Shown here: piece after piece, positions 7,420-16,822 of the stretch | Position numbering within the stretch: the stretch's first letter is position 1 | How the letters are laid out: every line of letters begins with the position of its first letter | Source of the DNA: WLWS01 sp965243105 | GTDB taxonomy: Bacteria; Pseudomonadota; Gammaproteobacteria; Eutrophobiales; Eutrophobiaceae | Assembly (NCBI GenBank): GCA_965243105.1 | Contig: CBDEUC010000003.1 | Coordinates: forward strand, 2,108,001 to 2,172,000 | Reading direction: 5' to 3' | DNA length: 64,000 nucleotides | Made by a program: the position numbers and the translations under genes | The notes under the pieces: generated by a model | Database searches by the model: none | Told to the model about the DNA's origin: nothing | Seen by the model: the letters and a program-made list of their open reading frames with translations, nothing else

Positions 7420-9834
7420 TTAGCGCATCTGGCTTTGCTGAATCGCCATGCTGGCCTGGTTTCTCAGTGTTTTGAAGAAACCAAGCGCATCCATGGAGAT
7501 GTTCGTCGATGCATCATCCGTATCGGCGTAAATGACGCCGATACAGCGGTTTTTCAAAAATATCGGGTACAGCACAACGGTGTGGGGCGCGGTCAGCTTC
7601 CTGAGCCAGTAGGGAATGCGATCGCGGTATTCGCTGGAATTACTGTCCAGCACGATAAAGTCCCGGTTCCGCGTCACCGCCACGCTGACAATGTCATCCG
7701 ATGATTCTATTCGCCCTCGAAATTTGCCAGCGATCTCATCGATTTGCTTGCCCAGCCCGAACCTGCCGACAACCTGGTTATTGCGCCTGTCATAGATACA
7801 GAAGAGCACGCGGGTGAAGCCCATACCGGTATAGATATTTTCCAGGATCATGGCGAGCACATCGTTGAGCTTGAATTCACCGAGCATGACCTCGGTGATC
7901 TCCGCGATACCTCTTACCAGCGCATCCTTGTCGCCCACGCTGGGCGCCTGCGCCGTGGTCGTGCCCTGGCTTGCCTGGACCACCGCGGTTTCATCCTGTC
8001 CTGCATGGGCGGTTTCCCCGGTGGCTGGCATGGGCACCTGGGTAATGGTTGCATCTGCATCGGGAAAGATTTCCACGTCACTGATGTCTATGTTCAGCGC
8101 CTTGCTGAATTCCTTCATTTCCTTTTTTGAGGATTTAACCAGGCTCCTGATATCTTCCTTCTTGATACCGATGGATTTTCCATACCTCTCCGTCAGTACT
8201 TCTATCGCCTCGTCGTTATCTTCCCTGCCATTCATGCCCAGTTCACAAAGCTCGTTTGAAAAGCAGGCGAGGTGGGAAATGCGCGTATCGAGGTTTTTTG
8301 CCTCGCCAACGGGACCTTCAGGCAGGCGCTTCATACTGTTTACGATGACATCAGGTAATTGCCACTCCCTCGCGATAGCCATGCCGAGGTCATCGTAGGA
8401 GACACCGAGGACTGCCAGCGCGGCCTGTGCCTCTTCCATGCCCTTGTTATTTACCAGTCCCTTTATCTCGCCGTATTCCTCCGGGAAATAGTAAATAGCC
8501 AGCTGTTTGCCGAGCTTGTGAAACATGGCGGCAACAAAAGACGTTTCGACATCATCGTTATCAATGTCGCCCATGAGCTCAGCCTGTTCACGGGATATGA
8601 TCCCACTCATCAGGGCACCGCACGCAGCCCCTTTTAATTCTGTTGCCTGCTTATTGTTCTGCAGGTGTTCAAACAGGATGATGCTGAGCGCCGCTGCCCG
8701 CACCTGCTCAAAGCCGAGAATAATCACGGCACGGGAAATAGTCGTTATTTCTCCACCGAATTGACCGTAAAAGGACGCATTAACAAGACGCAGCAGCTTG
8801 GTAGTCAGTGCATAGTCCTTGAGTATGATGTTGGCGAGCTCTGAGGCTGAGGAGTTCGTGTCGTGGGATGAACGACGGGTTATCTGCGTAATATTGGTAG
8901 ATATTGCGGGAAAATCCTGCTTGCGCTGCATGCGCCTGAGTAGAAAATCAACCGTGCCGAGGCCGGCACTACCACCCTCATCAACAGCGATGCCGGGGTT
9001 CTCGGGCTTTGCATAGCTGTCCAGTTCTGCTTTCATTGTCACCGCGGATTCAAAACGCTGCGAGGTGTCTTTTTGCAGGGCGCCCATGACTATTTCATCC
9101 AGCTTCTTTTCAATAGATTTTTCCCGGCTCGATGGTGGCAATATGTTTTCGTTGGTTATCTTGAACATCACTGCCATGCTGTTATCCGCGCTGAAGACCT
9201 GGTGAGCGGTTAACATTTCATAAAGAATCAGGCCAATGGCAAAGATATCAACGGAAGGTCCAAGCTCCCCGTTGGAAATTTGTTCCGGCGCCATGTAGTT
9301 GACCGTGCCTATTACATCACTGGTTCTCGATTCCGTATCAAGCATGATGGAGATGCCAAAATCCATGATATGCGGCACGTTCTTTGAATCGATCATGATA
9401 TTGGCCGGGTTGAGATCCCTGTGCACGATACCGTTGCGATGGGCGTAACCCATCGCATCAAGCAGCTGGCGCGTGATATCCACGGCTTCGAGAGCTTTCA
9501 ATCGCCCGTTACGTTTCAGCATGTCCCTGAGGGATTCGCCCTCGCACAGCTGGTAAACAAGGTAGGGATTATTTTTCTCGACCCCGATCTCGTAGATTGG
9601 AATGATATTGAGATGTTCAAGCTTGCTGACATTGCGCGCTTCCTGGATCAGCTGGCTGTGATCGCTGCGATGCTTGTCCAGGGTCTTGATTGCCACCTGC
9701 CTGTCCAGTTGCGGATCGTGGGCCAGGTAGACCACGCCCTGCGATCCTTTTCCAAGACAGCTCAGAACTTCAAATCGACCGATAGATTCGGGTAATTGTG
9801 CTGCCTGCAGGCTCGCTGATAACGTGGCGCTCAT
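7420..9834 (-). CDS. Ser/Thr protein kinase with HDOD and GAF domains
   Basis: An 804-residue cytoplasmic signalling protein with an uncommon domain order. Residues about 20-280 are a Hanks-type kinase: Gly-rich loop LGKGSQGVVY, VAIK lysine near residue 50, HRDLNPANIM catalytic loop, DFGIS and MAPEQ. The usual Lys after HRDL is Asn, but the catalytic Asp is kept. Residues about 300-510 match an HDOD domain (YALTTKLLRLVNASFYGQ). A low-complexity linker follows, and residues about 650-800 form a GAF-like sensor (GFTRVLFCIYDRRNNQVVGR). It lies between smpB and the NSS transporter. Ligand and targets are unknown; the architecture suggests a sensor feeding both phosphorylation and an HDOD output. 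Confidence 0.88.
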   Translation of the reverse strand: MSATLSASLQAAQLPESIGRFEVLSCLGKGSQGVVYLAHDPQLDRQVAIKTLDKHRSDHSQLIQEARNVSKLEHLNIIPIYEIGVEKNNPYLVYQLCEGESLRDMLKRNGRLKALEAVDITRQLLDAMGYAHRNGIVHRDLNPANIMIDSKNVPHIMDFGISIMLDTESRTSDVIGTVNYMAPEQISNGELGPSVDIFAIGLILYEMLTAHQVFSADNSMAVMFKITNENILPPSSREKSIEKKLDEIVMGALQKDTSQRFESAVTMKAELDSYAKPENPGIAVDEGGSAGLGTVDFLLRRMQRKQDFPAISTNITQITRRSSHDTNSSASELANIILKDYALTTKLLRLVNASFYGQFGGEITTISRAVIILGFEQVRAAALSIILFEHLQNNKQATELKGAACGALMSGIISREQAELMGDIDNDDVETSFVAAMFHKLGKQLAIYYFPEEYGEIKGLVNNKGMEEAQAALAVLGVSYDDLGMAIAREWQLPDVIVNSMKRLPEGPVGEAKNLDTRISHLACFSNELCELGMNGREDNDEAIEVLTERYGKSIGIKKEDIRSLVKSSKKEMKEFSKALNIDISDVEIFPDADATITQVPMPATGETAHAGQDETAVVQASQGTTTAQAPSVGDKDALVRGIAEITEVMLGEFKLNDVLAMILENIYTGMGFTRVLFCIYDRRNNQVVGRFGLGKQIDEIAGKFRGRIESSDDIVSVAVTRNRDFIVLDSNSSEYRDRIPYWLRKLTAPHTVVLYPIFLKNRCIGVIYADTDDASTNISMDALGFFKTLRNQASMAIQQSQMR

Positions 9835-10029
9835 GGATTTTTTAACTCTGTAATGCTTTCCCGGTATTCGTTTTGGCAGGTAGATTTACGCATGCTAAAT
9901 CACCGTAATATCTATAGAATATAGCGACCGTTCCGGCCCGATCTTAAGTACGAAAAAGGCCGTGAAAACAGGCTTCAGGAGTATGGGGGAAGCCGTAAAT
10001 AACTAAAAAATAAAGAAACAGGAATATTT

Positions 10030-11430
10030 ATGGCTACTAACAGAACGTCAATTCATGGTCAGTGGTCTTCCCGCTGGGCATTTATCCTGGCTGCCACCGG
10101 CTCGGCCGTCGGTCTCGGCAATATCTGGCGATTTCCTTACCTCACCGGTGAAAACGGCGGGGGAATATTTGTCCTGTTGTACCTAGTGTGCGTATTGCTC
10201 GTTGGCATACCTATCCTCATCGCGGAAATCATGCTTGGTCGGCGCGGCAGGCAAAGCCCGATCAATACCATGAAAGCACTGGCATCGGATGAAAACCGCA
10301 GCCAGGGTTGGCAGGTCATCGGCTGGATTGGAATGTTGACCGGGTTTCTTATCATTTCGTTTTACAGCGTGATCGCAGGCTGGACGCTCGCTTACATCGT
10401 CAGGACTGCCAGCGGGTCATTTGTGGGTGCTGAAGCCTCGGTGGTAACGAGTACCTTTAACGAACTTATCAGTGACCCGGAAAGACTTCTCGCCTGGCAC
10501 ACGATTTTCATGATGATGGTTATCATTGTTGTCTCTCGAGGTGTGAAAAGCGGTCTTGAGACCGCGGTCAAGTACCTCATGCCGGCACTCTTTATTTTGC
10601 TCCTTGTAATGGTGGGCTACGCCATGACGACAGAGAAATTCATGGAAGGAATGCGCTACCTCTTTGTGCCTGATTTTGACGTGATCAGGCAGAAAATACA
10701 GGATGGCCAGTTTTTTGGTGACGTTGTGCTTAACGCCCTGGGCCAGGCGTTTTTCAGTCTTAGTCTTGGCATGGGAGCGATCATGGTCTACGGCTCTTAC
10801 CTGTCATCACAGTCATCCATTCCACGAACGGCAGTCATCATTGCCCTGGCCGACACCAGCGTGGCACTGCTGGCCGGTATTGCCATCTTCCCGGTAGTTT
10901 TCACATTCGGCATGGAGCCTTCAAGCGGCCCGGGCCTGATATTCGTCACCCTGACCGTGGCATTTGGACAAATGGATGGTGGCGCATTTTTTGGCACCCT
11001 GTTTTTTTTCCTGTTGATGTTTGCCGCGTGGACTTCGGGAATTTCCATTCTTGAACCCGCGGTGGCGTGGCTGGTGGAGTATCGCAACATGACGCGAGTA
11101 CGTGCTGCAGCTTTTGCCGGTTTTGGCGCCTGGTTACTGGGTGTGGGCACGGTGTTATCGTTTAACCACTGGGCCTTTAGTTTTACCTTTGCCGGGCAGG
11201 AAAAAACATCAGGGCTTTTTGATGTGTTCGATACCCTGACGGCAAATGTGCTGCTACCGGTGGGAGGATTGTTGATTGCTATTTTCGCCGCGTGGATCCT
11301 GTCCCGGGATGCCGCTGCCGAAGAGCTGGGTATAAGTGACAGGGTTTTTGCCGCCTGGCAGTTTGCAGCACGATTTATCGCGCCGGCCGGCGTCATCCTG
11401 ATTTTCCTGAATGCAATTGGCGTAGTTTAA
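10030..11430 (+). CDS. Sodium-dependent transporter, NSS/SNF family
   Basis: A 466-residue inner-membrane symporter of the neurotransmitter:sodium symporter family, which moves amino acids or related amines with Na+. TM1 has the diagnostic GSAVGLGNIWRFPYL and the following NGGG, which shape the Na+ and substrate sites. About 11-12 hydrophobic segments follow, including GVKSGLETAVKYLMPALF and the TM6 region LGQAFFSLSLGMGAIMVYG. There is no large C-terminal tail. It is divergent from the kinase-HDOD gene over 195 bases. A second NSS paralogue lies at 41026-42414. The substrate cannot be assigned. Confidence 0.92.
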   Translation: MATNRTSIHGQWSSRWAFILAATGSAVGLGNIWRFPYLTGENGGGIFVLLYLVCVLLVGIPILIAEIMLGRRGRQSPINTMKALASDENRSQGWQVIGWIGMLTGFLIISFYSVIAGWTLAYIVRTASGSFVGAEASVVTSTFNELISDPERLLAWHTIFMMMVIIVVSRGVKSGLETAVKYLMPALFILLLVMVGYAMTTEKFMEGMRYLFVPDFDVIRQKIQDGQFFGDVVLNALGQAFFSLSLGMGAIMVYGSYLSSQSSIPRTAVIIALADTSVALLAGIAIFPVVFTFGMEPSSGPGLIFVTLTVAFGQMDGGAFFGTLFFFLLMFAAWTSGISILEPAVAWLVEYRNMTRVRAAAFAGFGAWLLGVGTVLSFNHWAFSFTFAGQEKTSGLFDVFDTLTANVLLPVGGLLIAIFAAWILSRDAAAEELGISDRVFAAWQFAARFIAPAGVILIFLNAIGVV

Positions 11431-11458
11431 GCGCCGCAGTCTTGTTGGAGAGCATTTA

Positions 11459-11896
11459 GTGGAGTCCATTACAAAGTCAGTGGTGGTGCCGTATACCGCG
11501 GAGCAGATGTATGAACTCGTCAATAATGTAAGTGCTTATCCCGAATTTTTACCCTGGTGCAGTGCTTCACAGGTTCATGAGCAAAATGAACACTACATGA
11601 AGGCCTCGGTTTCACTTGCCTCCGGTGCGGTGAAGCAGACCTTTACCACCGCAAATACCTTGACGCCGGGAGAAAGAATAGAGGTGGCACTGGTGTCAGG
11701 CCCCTTTAAGCAGCTCAATGGATACTGGTCTTTTGAACAAGCCGGTGACGACATGAGCAAGATCGATTTCAGGATGAGCTACGAATATAAAAACCGGATC
11801 ATCAAGCTTGCGCTCAACAAAATATTTACTCGCATCGGTGATACGCTCGTCAGCAGCTTCGTAGAGCGTGCACACAAGCTGTATGGACAGAAGTAA
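11459..11896 (+). CDS. ratA: RatA family protein (START/SRPBCC fold)
   Basis: A 145-residue member of the RatA/YfjG/Coq10 family, a START-like lipid-binding fold. E. coli RatA was reported to bind 50S subunits and block subunit association, while the Coq10 branch binds ubiquinone; which role applies here is not decided by sequence. The family motifs MYELVNNVSAYPEFLPWC and LNGYWSFEQAGDDMSKIDF are present. Start is GTG at 11459 with TTGGAG upstream. It overlaps rnfH by 14 bases if rnfH starts at 11883, matching the conserved ratA-rnfH pair next to smpB. Confidence 0.92.
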   Translation: MESITKSVVVPYTAEQMYELVNNVSAYPEFLPWCSASQVHEQNEHYMKASVSLASGAVKQTFTTANTLTPGERIEVALVSGPFKQLNGYWSFEQAGDDMSKIDFRMSYEYKNRIIKLALNKIFTRIGDTLVSSFVERAHKLYGQK

Positions 11897-12230
11897 GCCG
11901 GTGATAACGATCGAAGTTGCCTACGTGAGAGAGGGTTGTTCCTACCTGCTGCCTGTCACACTTTCCCAAGCCGAGACGGTAAGGGAAGTGATAGACAGGT
12001 CGGGTGTCCTGCAGCAATGCCCGGAAATTGACCTGCTGACAAACAAGGTCGGAATTCATGGAAAGGTATGTGCACTGGATGACATGGTTGTCGATGGAAA
12101 TCGAATAGAAATTTATCGACCCCTGCGGGCAGACCCAAAGGACAGCAGGCGCAGGCGAGCAGAGAAACAAAAAAAATCTGCCCGGCCTCCAGGTCCCGCA
12201 GGGGAAGCATCCACGAAGCTTCGAAACTGA
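11883..12230 (+). CDS. rnfH: RnfH family ubiquitin-like protein
   Basis: A 115-residue protein of the RnfH/UPF0125 family with a beta-grasp, ubiquitin-like fold. Function is not established; the name comes from its association with rnf loci, and elsewhere it is paired with ratA as here. Recognisable segments are ITIEVAYVREGCSYLLPVTL and NKVGIHGKVCALDDMVVDGNRIEIYRPL, followed by a basic tail RRRRAEKQKK. ATG at 11883 is preferred over the in-frame GTG at 11868; both overlap the end of ratA. Confidence 0.9.
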   Translation: MDRSKPVITIEVAYVREGCSYLLPVTLSQAETVREVIDRSGVLQQCPEIDLLTNKVGIHGKVCALDDMVVDGNRIEIYRPLRADPKDSRRRRAEKQKKSARPPGPAGEASTKLRN

Positions 12231-12246
12231 AGAGTGTTGGGCCTGC

Positions 12247-13218
12247 ATGCCACGATTTATTCTTATCCCTTTAATCCTGCTGGTTTTATGTGGCCTGTCA
12301 CTGGGATACTCCCTGGCCAGCGGTAGTATTGATATCAGCCTCGGGGAACTTGTTTCAATCCTCCTTGGAGACAGGGACAGTCACAATGCCCGCGTTGTGA
12401 TGGAACTCAGGTTACCGCGGGTTATCTCGGGCTTCGTGGTTGGTGGCCTGCTTGCCCTTGCCGGGGCACTGATGCAGGTATTGCTAAAGAACCCACTTGC
12501 GGAGCCCTACGTACTGGGCGTATCCGGTGGCGCGTCTGTTTTTGCACTTGTTACCATGATGCTGGGTGTTGCCGGTGCGTGGTTGAATATCTCTGCCGCA
12601 GTTGGTGCACTGTTCTCGATTTTCCTTGTGTTTGGCCTGGCCCAGTCTGCGCGTAACTGGAACCCGCTCAGGGTGTTGTTAACGGGTGTAGTCGTTGCAG
12701 CCGGGTGGGGGGCGCTGGTGAGTTTTCTATTGGCCACGAGTCGTGCATCACAGTTGCATGGCATGTTGTTCTGGCTAATGGGTGACCTGGAATATGCCCG
12801 CAGCTATCACCTCGCTGGTGTGACCCTGCTGGCAGGTACACTCATTAGCATGGCAATGGCGAGGGGACTAAATTTACTTGCCATGGGTGAGGACCAGGCC
12901 TTGACCCTGGGAGTCAATGTAAGCCAGCTACGCTACCTGGTTTATTTCCTCGCCTCGCTGCTCACTGCCGTGGCAGTAACCCAGGCCGGGAACATCGGCT
13001 TTGTTGGTTTAATCGTGCCGCACCTGGTTCGCCTGCTGATCGGTAGTGACCACCGGATTCTTTTACCCGTTGCAGTGCTGGCAGGCGGTTGCCTGCTTGT
13101 CGTTGCTGATGGGCTTGCGAGAACCATAATTGCACCTGAGCAACTTCCAGTCGGGGTATTAACGGCCATGATAGGCGTACCGCTTTTCCTGGTTCTTCTA
13201 CACAGGATGACGAGATGA
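12247..13218 (+). CDS. btuC: ABC transporter permease, BtuC/FecCD family
   Basis: A 323-residue permease with about ten hydrophobic helices, of the family that imports cobalamin, haem or ferric siderophores. Diagnostic segments are LRLPRVISGFVVGGLLALAG, LAEPYVLGVSGGASV and NIGFVGLIVPHLVRLLIG, the latter forming the coupling region to the ATPase. It overlaps the ATPase gene by four bases (ATGA). No periplasmic binding protein is next to it, so the substrate is not settled; BtuC is the closest guess. The pair is inserted between rnfH and bamE. Confidence 0.88.
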   Translation: MPRFILIPLILLVLCGLSLGYSLASGSIDISLGELVSILLGDRDSHNARVVMELRLPRVISGFVVGGLLALAGALMQVLLKNPLAEPYVLGVSGGASVFALVTMMLGVAGAWLNISAAVGALFSIFLVFGLAQSARNWNPLRVLLTGVVVAAGWGALVSFLLATSRASQLHGMLFWLMGDLEYARSYHLAGVTLLAGTLISMAMARGLNLLAMGEDQALTLGVNVSQLRYLVYFLASLLTAVAVTQAGNIGFVGLIVPHLVRLLIGSDHRILLPVAVLAGGCLLVVADGLARTIIAPEQLPVGVLTAMIGVPLFLVLLHRMTR

Positions 13219-13994
13219 ACGCCAGCCCGGAGCTACTTCAAACCCGCTCATTGCGCGTGGATATTGCCGGCCGCACAATTTGCGATCAGTTGAATTTCAA
13301 GCTGAAGCGGGGAGAGTGCTGGGGAATACTGGGTGGTAATGGCATCGGCAAGACAACCCTGCTTAGAACCCTGGCCGGCTTACGTTCCGACTGGCACGGG
13401 GAAATCCTGGTCGAAGGACAGGATCTGCGTCGATGGAAGCGTAAACCGCTGGCCCAACGCCTGGGCATGCTATTCCAGGACAGCATGGATGTCTTTCCTG
13501 TCACGGTGCTGGAGACCGTATTATCGGGGCGTTATCCATACATCCCGGCTTTTGCCATGGAAGGAAAGGAAGACAGGAAAATTGCCATGCAGGCACTTTC
13601 GGCAGTGGAACTTGACCAGATGCAGCACAGGCAGGTTGACTCCCTGTCAGGTGGAGAAAGAAGACGACTGGCTATAGCAACGCTCATCGTGCAGGACCCG
13701 GATATCTGGCTACTTGATGAGCCGACCAACCATCTTGATTTACATCACCAGGTCACCCTGCTTGAGCAGGTGTTGCAAAGGGTGAGTGAACACAATGGTG
13801 CGGTGATGATGGTGATGCACGACATCAACCTGCTGACTCGTTTTTGTAGCCACGCGATGCTGATGGTTAATCAGGAAAATATTATATGCGGTGACCTTGA
13901 TACGGTTTTAACCACGGAGAACCTGAGTGCCCTGTACAGGCACCCGGTAAAGAGAATAACGCAGGGGAATGATGCGTTTTTTTACCCGGCCTGA
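13215..13994 (+). CDS. btuD: ABC transporter ATP-binding protein, BtuD/FecE family
   Basis: A 259-residue ATPase that powers the preceding permease at the inner face of the cytoplasmic membrane. Walker A is LGGNGIGKTTLL, the signature is LSGGERRRLAIA, Walker B is IWLLDEPTNHLDL, and the H-loop is VMMVMHDIN. Its start overlaps the permease stop, indicating translational coupling. The unusual Walker A (GGNGIGKT) still keeps the Lys and Thr. It is convergent with bamE, nine bases away. Confidence 0.92.
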   Translation: MNASPELLQTRSLRVDIAGRTICDQLNFKLKRGECWGILGGNGIGKTTLLRTLAGLRSDWHGEILVEGQDLRRWKRKPLAQRLGMLFQDSMDVFPVTVLETVLSGRYPYIPAFAMEGKEDRKIAMQALSAVELDQMQHRQVDSLSGGERRRLAIATLIVQDPDIWLLDEPTNHLDLHHQVTLLEQVLQRVSEHNGAVMMVMHDINLLTRFCSHAMLMVNQENIICGDLDTVLTTENLSALYRHPVKRITQGNDAFFYPA

Positions 13995-14003
13995 AAACCG
14001 GGT

Positions 14004-14579
14004 CTACGGCGTTTCAGCGACTTCTTCCACGCTTTCGTCGCTAGCGGCTGTATCTTCTTCCTCATCTTCCTTGTAGGTGTCGTCATTTTCGTCGGACTTT
14101 TCTATGCGCTTTGGTTCGTCGTCACCGACAAAGGGAATAACATTAACAAGCTTGCTGAAAAAGCCTTCTTTCTTTCTTTTTGACCTGTCTGGAACATCGA
14201 CGGTCTTTCTTTCCTTGCGATAATTCTCGGGTGGCTTTCGAATACCCTGCACAATACTGCCGTCCAGGTAGGCAAGCTTGTCGTCCTCAAAAAATATGGT
14301 GATATGGCGCTGCTGTCGTCTTTTGCCGCCTTTTGAAAATGTGTAGATGTATTCCCACCGGTCCTGGCGAAAAGGGTCCACGATGGTTGGTGTCCCCATG
14401 ATGAAATGCACCTGGTCCTTGGCCATACCGGGTTTTAGTTTATCCAGCATCTCCTGCTCGATAACATTTCCCTGCTGAATATCGATACGATAGACACCCG
14501 GCAGTTTTCGCGTGCCTTCCCCGCTACAGCCCTGAAGAGCGACAAGAAAAATGGTGAGAAAAATAAAACGATTAGACAT
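14004..14579 (-). CDS. bamE: Outer-membrane assembly lipoprotein BamE (SmpA/OmlA)
   Basis: BamE is a lipoprotein subunit of the BAM complex that folds beta-barrel proteins into the outer membrane. The N-terminal signal ends in the lipobox LQGC, with Cys near residue 17. The BamE domain contains IQQGNVIEQEMLDKLKPGM, FIMGTPTIVDPFRQDRWEY and ITIFFEDDKLAYLDG. At 191 residues it is about 75 longer than the E. coli protein; the extra C-terminus is Lys-rich and then strongly acidic, probably disordered. It is divergent from fur, as in Pseudomonas. Confidence 0.93.
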   Translation of the reverse strand: MSNRFIFLTIFLVALQGCSGEGTRKLPGVYRIDIQQGNVIEQEMLDKLKPGMAKDQVHFIMGTPTIVDPFRQDRWEYIYTFSKGGKRRQQRHITIFFEDDKLAYLDGSIVQGIRKPPENYRKERKTVDVPDRSKRKKEGFFSKLVNVIPFVGDDEPKRIEKSDENDDTYKEDEEEDTAASDESVEEVAETP

Positions 14580-14748
14580 ATCAACAACTTAATTCTGTTA
14601 CCTTGATTCACTATTGTAGCCCAACATATGAATAATCACACCTTCCTTTGAAAGTGGTGCGACAGGGGTTGCGCTATTGGTTATACTTTTTACCTTCAAT
14701 GCCCGGCTCGTACCGGGGCCAACAAAAGCAGGATAATCGTAAGACAAG

Positions 14749-15150
14749 ATGCAACCCAGCGAGTTAAAACAGGCAGGCCTCAAGGCGACATTGCCGCGAA
14801 TTCGAATTCTCGAGATTCTCGAGGCTTCGGACCAGAAACACATGAGCGCGGAGGATGTTTACAAGGCCCTGATAGGGGCTGGAGAAGATGTTGGCCTGGC
14901 GACTGTGTATCGCGTTCTCACGCAGTTTGAAACCGCCAACCTCGTCAAGCGTCACAACTTCGATTCAGGTCACTCAGTTTTTGAGCTGGATAAAGGCGAA
15001 CATCATGACCACATGGTTTGCCTGGAAACAGACAAGGTTATCGAGTTTCATAATGAAGAGATTGAACAACTTCAAAAGAAGATAGCGGAAGAGCATGGCT
15101 ACCAGTTACAGGACCATAGCCTTGTTCTCTACGTGACCCCCAAAAAGTAG
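14749..15150 (+). CDS. fur: Ferric uptake regulator Fur
   Basis: A 133-residue Fe2+-dependent repressor. The winged-helix domain (about 1-80) contains LKATLPRIRILEILE and the recognition segment GLATVYRVLTQFETANLV. The dimerisation and metal domain has HHDHMVCLETDKVIEFHNEE, with the site His and Glu residues intact. Only the first Cys of the E. coli CxxC pair is kept, as I recall for Pseudomonas-type Fur. No clear Fur box could be identified upstream by eye. It is convergent with recN, four bases apart. Confidence 0.96.
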   Translation: MQPSELKQAGLKATLPRIRILEILEASDQKHMSAEDVYKALIGAGEDVGLATVYRVLTQFETANLVKRHNFDSGHSVFELDKGEHHDHMVCLETDKVIEFHNEEIEQLQKKIAEEHGYQLQDHSLVLYVTPKK

Positions 15151-15154
15151 CGAA

Positions 15155-16819
15155 TCAGTGTAGTAGCATTTCCCTGGCGTGTTCACGGCTTTGTTCGGTG
15201 ATCTGTATTCCACCAAGCATACGCGCGATTTCTTCAATTCGTTCACTTTCGTCCAGTTCTGAAACTTCAGTCACGGTGCTGTCTGCAGAACTGGATTTTT
15301 GCACCTGCAGGTGGTTATTGGCGAGTGACGCAACCTGCGCAAGATGGGTGACACAAAATACCTGGTGACGTGGCGCCAGGCTTTGCAACAGCTTGCCGAC
15401 AATTTCCGCAGTAGCTCCGCCTATTCCTGCATCAACTTCGTCAAAGACCAGCGTCGGGATCAGCCTTGAATTATTGCTGATAACCTGGATGGCCAGGCTG
15501 ATACGGGATAACTCACCACCTGAGGCGACTTTACGAAGGGCCTGTGGGGCCTGCCCCGGGTTAGCAGAGACCAGGAAATCGATGTCGTCACTTCCGTTTT
15601 GCAGGGGTTTCTCAATGGACAGTTTTTCAACGTTAACGACAAAACTGCTGCCGGGCATGCCCAGATCGGCAAGTGAGGCTGTCACGCTTGCTGATATTTT
15701 TTTGGCCGCCTTCAGCCTGCATTCATGTAATTCAGTAGAAGCCTGCCTGTACTCTTCCATGCAGGCGTCACGCTTTTGCAGCAACTCTTCCAGCAGCCCT
15801 TCGCTTTGATTCAGCTGCGACAGCTGTTGCTGCAATTCCTGCAGTAGTTCGTAGACCTGGGATGATGGGATGTCATGTTTCCTGGCCACGTCATGGAAAC
15901 TACCAAGACGCTGCTCCACGTTTTGCAGGCGTTCGGGGTCACTATCCACCTGGTCAAGGTAGTGACGTATTTCATCACCGGCTTCACTGAGCTGGATTAC
16001 AGCGTTGTCGACCAACTCAACAGCGTTGGCCAGGCCTTCATCAAACTGCAGTGCCTCCTGTAAATCATTTACCGTGGCTGCCAGCATGTTCCCCGCGGAG
16101 TATTCATCCTCCCTGATGACCTGCAGGGATTTTTGCACCAGTTCGATAATACGGCTTGCATTATCCAGGCGCCGAAATTCATCATTCAGGGCTTCGTATT
16201 CATTTTCCTCGGGAGCCAGGTTTTCCAGTTCCTCTACCTGGTAAGCAAGCAGGTTTTGCCGCGCCCTGTGGTCTTCAGTATTACCACTGAGCTGGCTGAT
16301 ACTATCCTGTAGTTCATGCCATTCCCGGCAGGCCCTGTTGACCCGCTCCAGCTCACTGGCATGACCGCCGAAGTCATCCAGCAGGACTCGCTGCGCATCC
16401 CGCTTCATCAATGACTGGTGAGCATGTTGGCCATGGATATCTACGAGGTGTTCCCCGAGTTGACGCAGCAGGCTGGCCGGTACAGGCGTGCCATTAACAA
16501 AGGCACGAGAGCGCCCGTCACTGTTTACCACTCGTCGAAGCATCAGCTCGTTGTCCTCGAGGCTGATAGCCTGCTCCTCCAGCACTTCACGCAGCTCAGG
16601 GATATCAGGTGTATCAAAACTGGCGCTGATCTCCGTTCTCTCGCTGCCATCACGAATGATCCCGCTATCGGCACGATCTCCCAGTACCAGGCCAAGTGCA
16701 TCGACCAGGATTGATTTGCCCGCGCCGGTTTCCCCGGTAAACACGGTCATGCCGTTTGAAAAACCCAGTTCCAGTTCTTCAATCACCGCGAGGTTGCGAA
16801 TCATCAGCTGCTTAAGCAT
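15155..16819 (-). CDS. recN: DNA repair protein RecN
   Basis: RecN is an SMC-like ATPase recruited early to double-strand breaks. The 554-residue product has a head-coil-head layout: Walker A FTGETGAGKSILVDALGL near residue 30, coiled-coil arms about 150-360, the ABC signature VASGGELSRISLA and Walker B PTLVFDEVDAGIGG. The extreme C-terminus is ITEQSREHAREMLLH. It lies three bases downstream of nadK on the same strand, so the two form an operon; linkage to fur and bamE is conserved in gammaproteobacteria. Confidence 0.97.
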   Translation of the reverse strand: MLKQLMIRNLAVIEELELGFSNGMTVFTGETGAGKSILVDALGLVLGDRADSGIIRDGSERTEISASFDTPDIPELREVLEEQAISLEDNELMLRRVVNSDGRSRAFVNGTPVPASLLRQLGEHLVDIHGQHAHQSLMKRDAQRVLLDDFGGHASELERVNRACREWHELQDSISQLSGNTEDHRARQNLLAYQVEELENLAPEENEYEALNDEFRRLDNASRIIELVQKSLQVIREDEYSAGNMLAATVNDLQEALQFDEGLANAVELVDNAVIQLSEAGDEIRHYLDQVDSDPERLQNVEQRLGSFHDVARKHDIPSSQVYELLQELQQQLSQLNQSEGLLEELLQKRDACMEEYRQASTELHECRLKAAKKISASVTASLADLGMPGSSFVVNVEKLSIEKPLQNGSDDIDFLVSANPGQAPQALRKVASGGELSRISLAIQVISNNSRLIPTLVFDEVDAGIGGATAEIVGKLLQSLAPRHQVFCVTHLAQVASLANNHLQVQKSSSADSTVTEVSELDESERIEEIARMLGGIQITEQSREHAREMLLH

Positions 16820-16822
16820 GTA

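Noticed and set aside
13970..14010. Inverted repeat ACCCGG/CCGGGT between btuD and bamE considered as terminator
   Set aside because: The T run lies on the wrong side for both strands, so it does not fit an intrinsic terminator.
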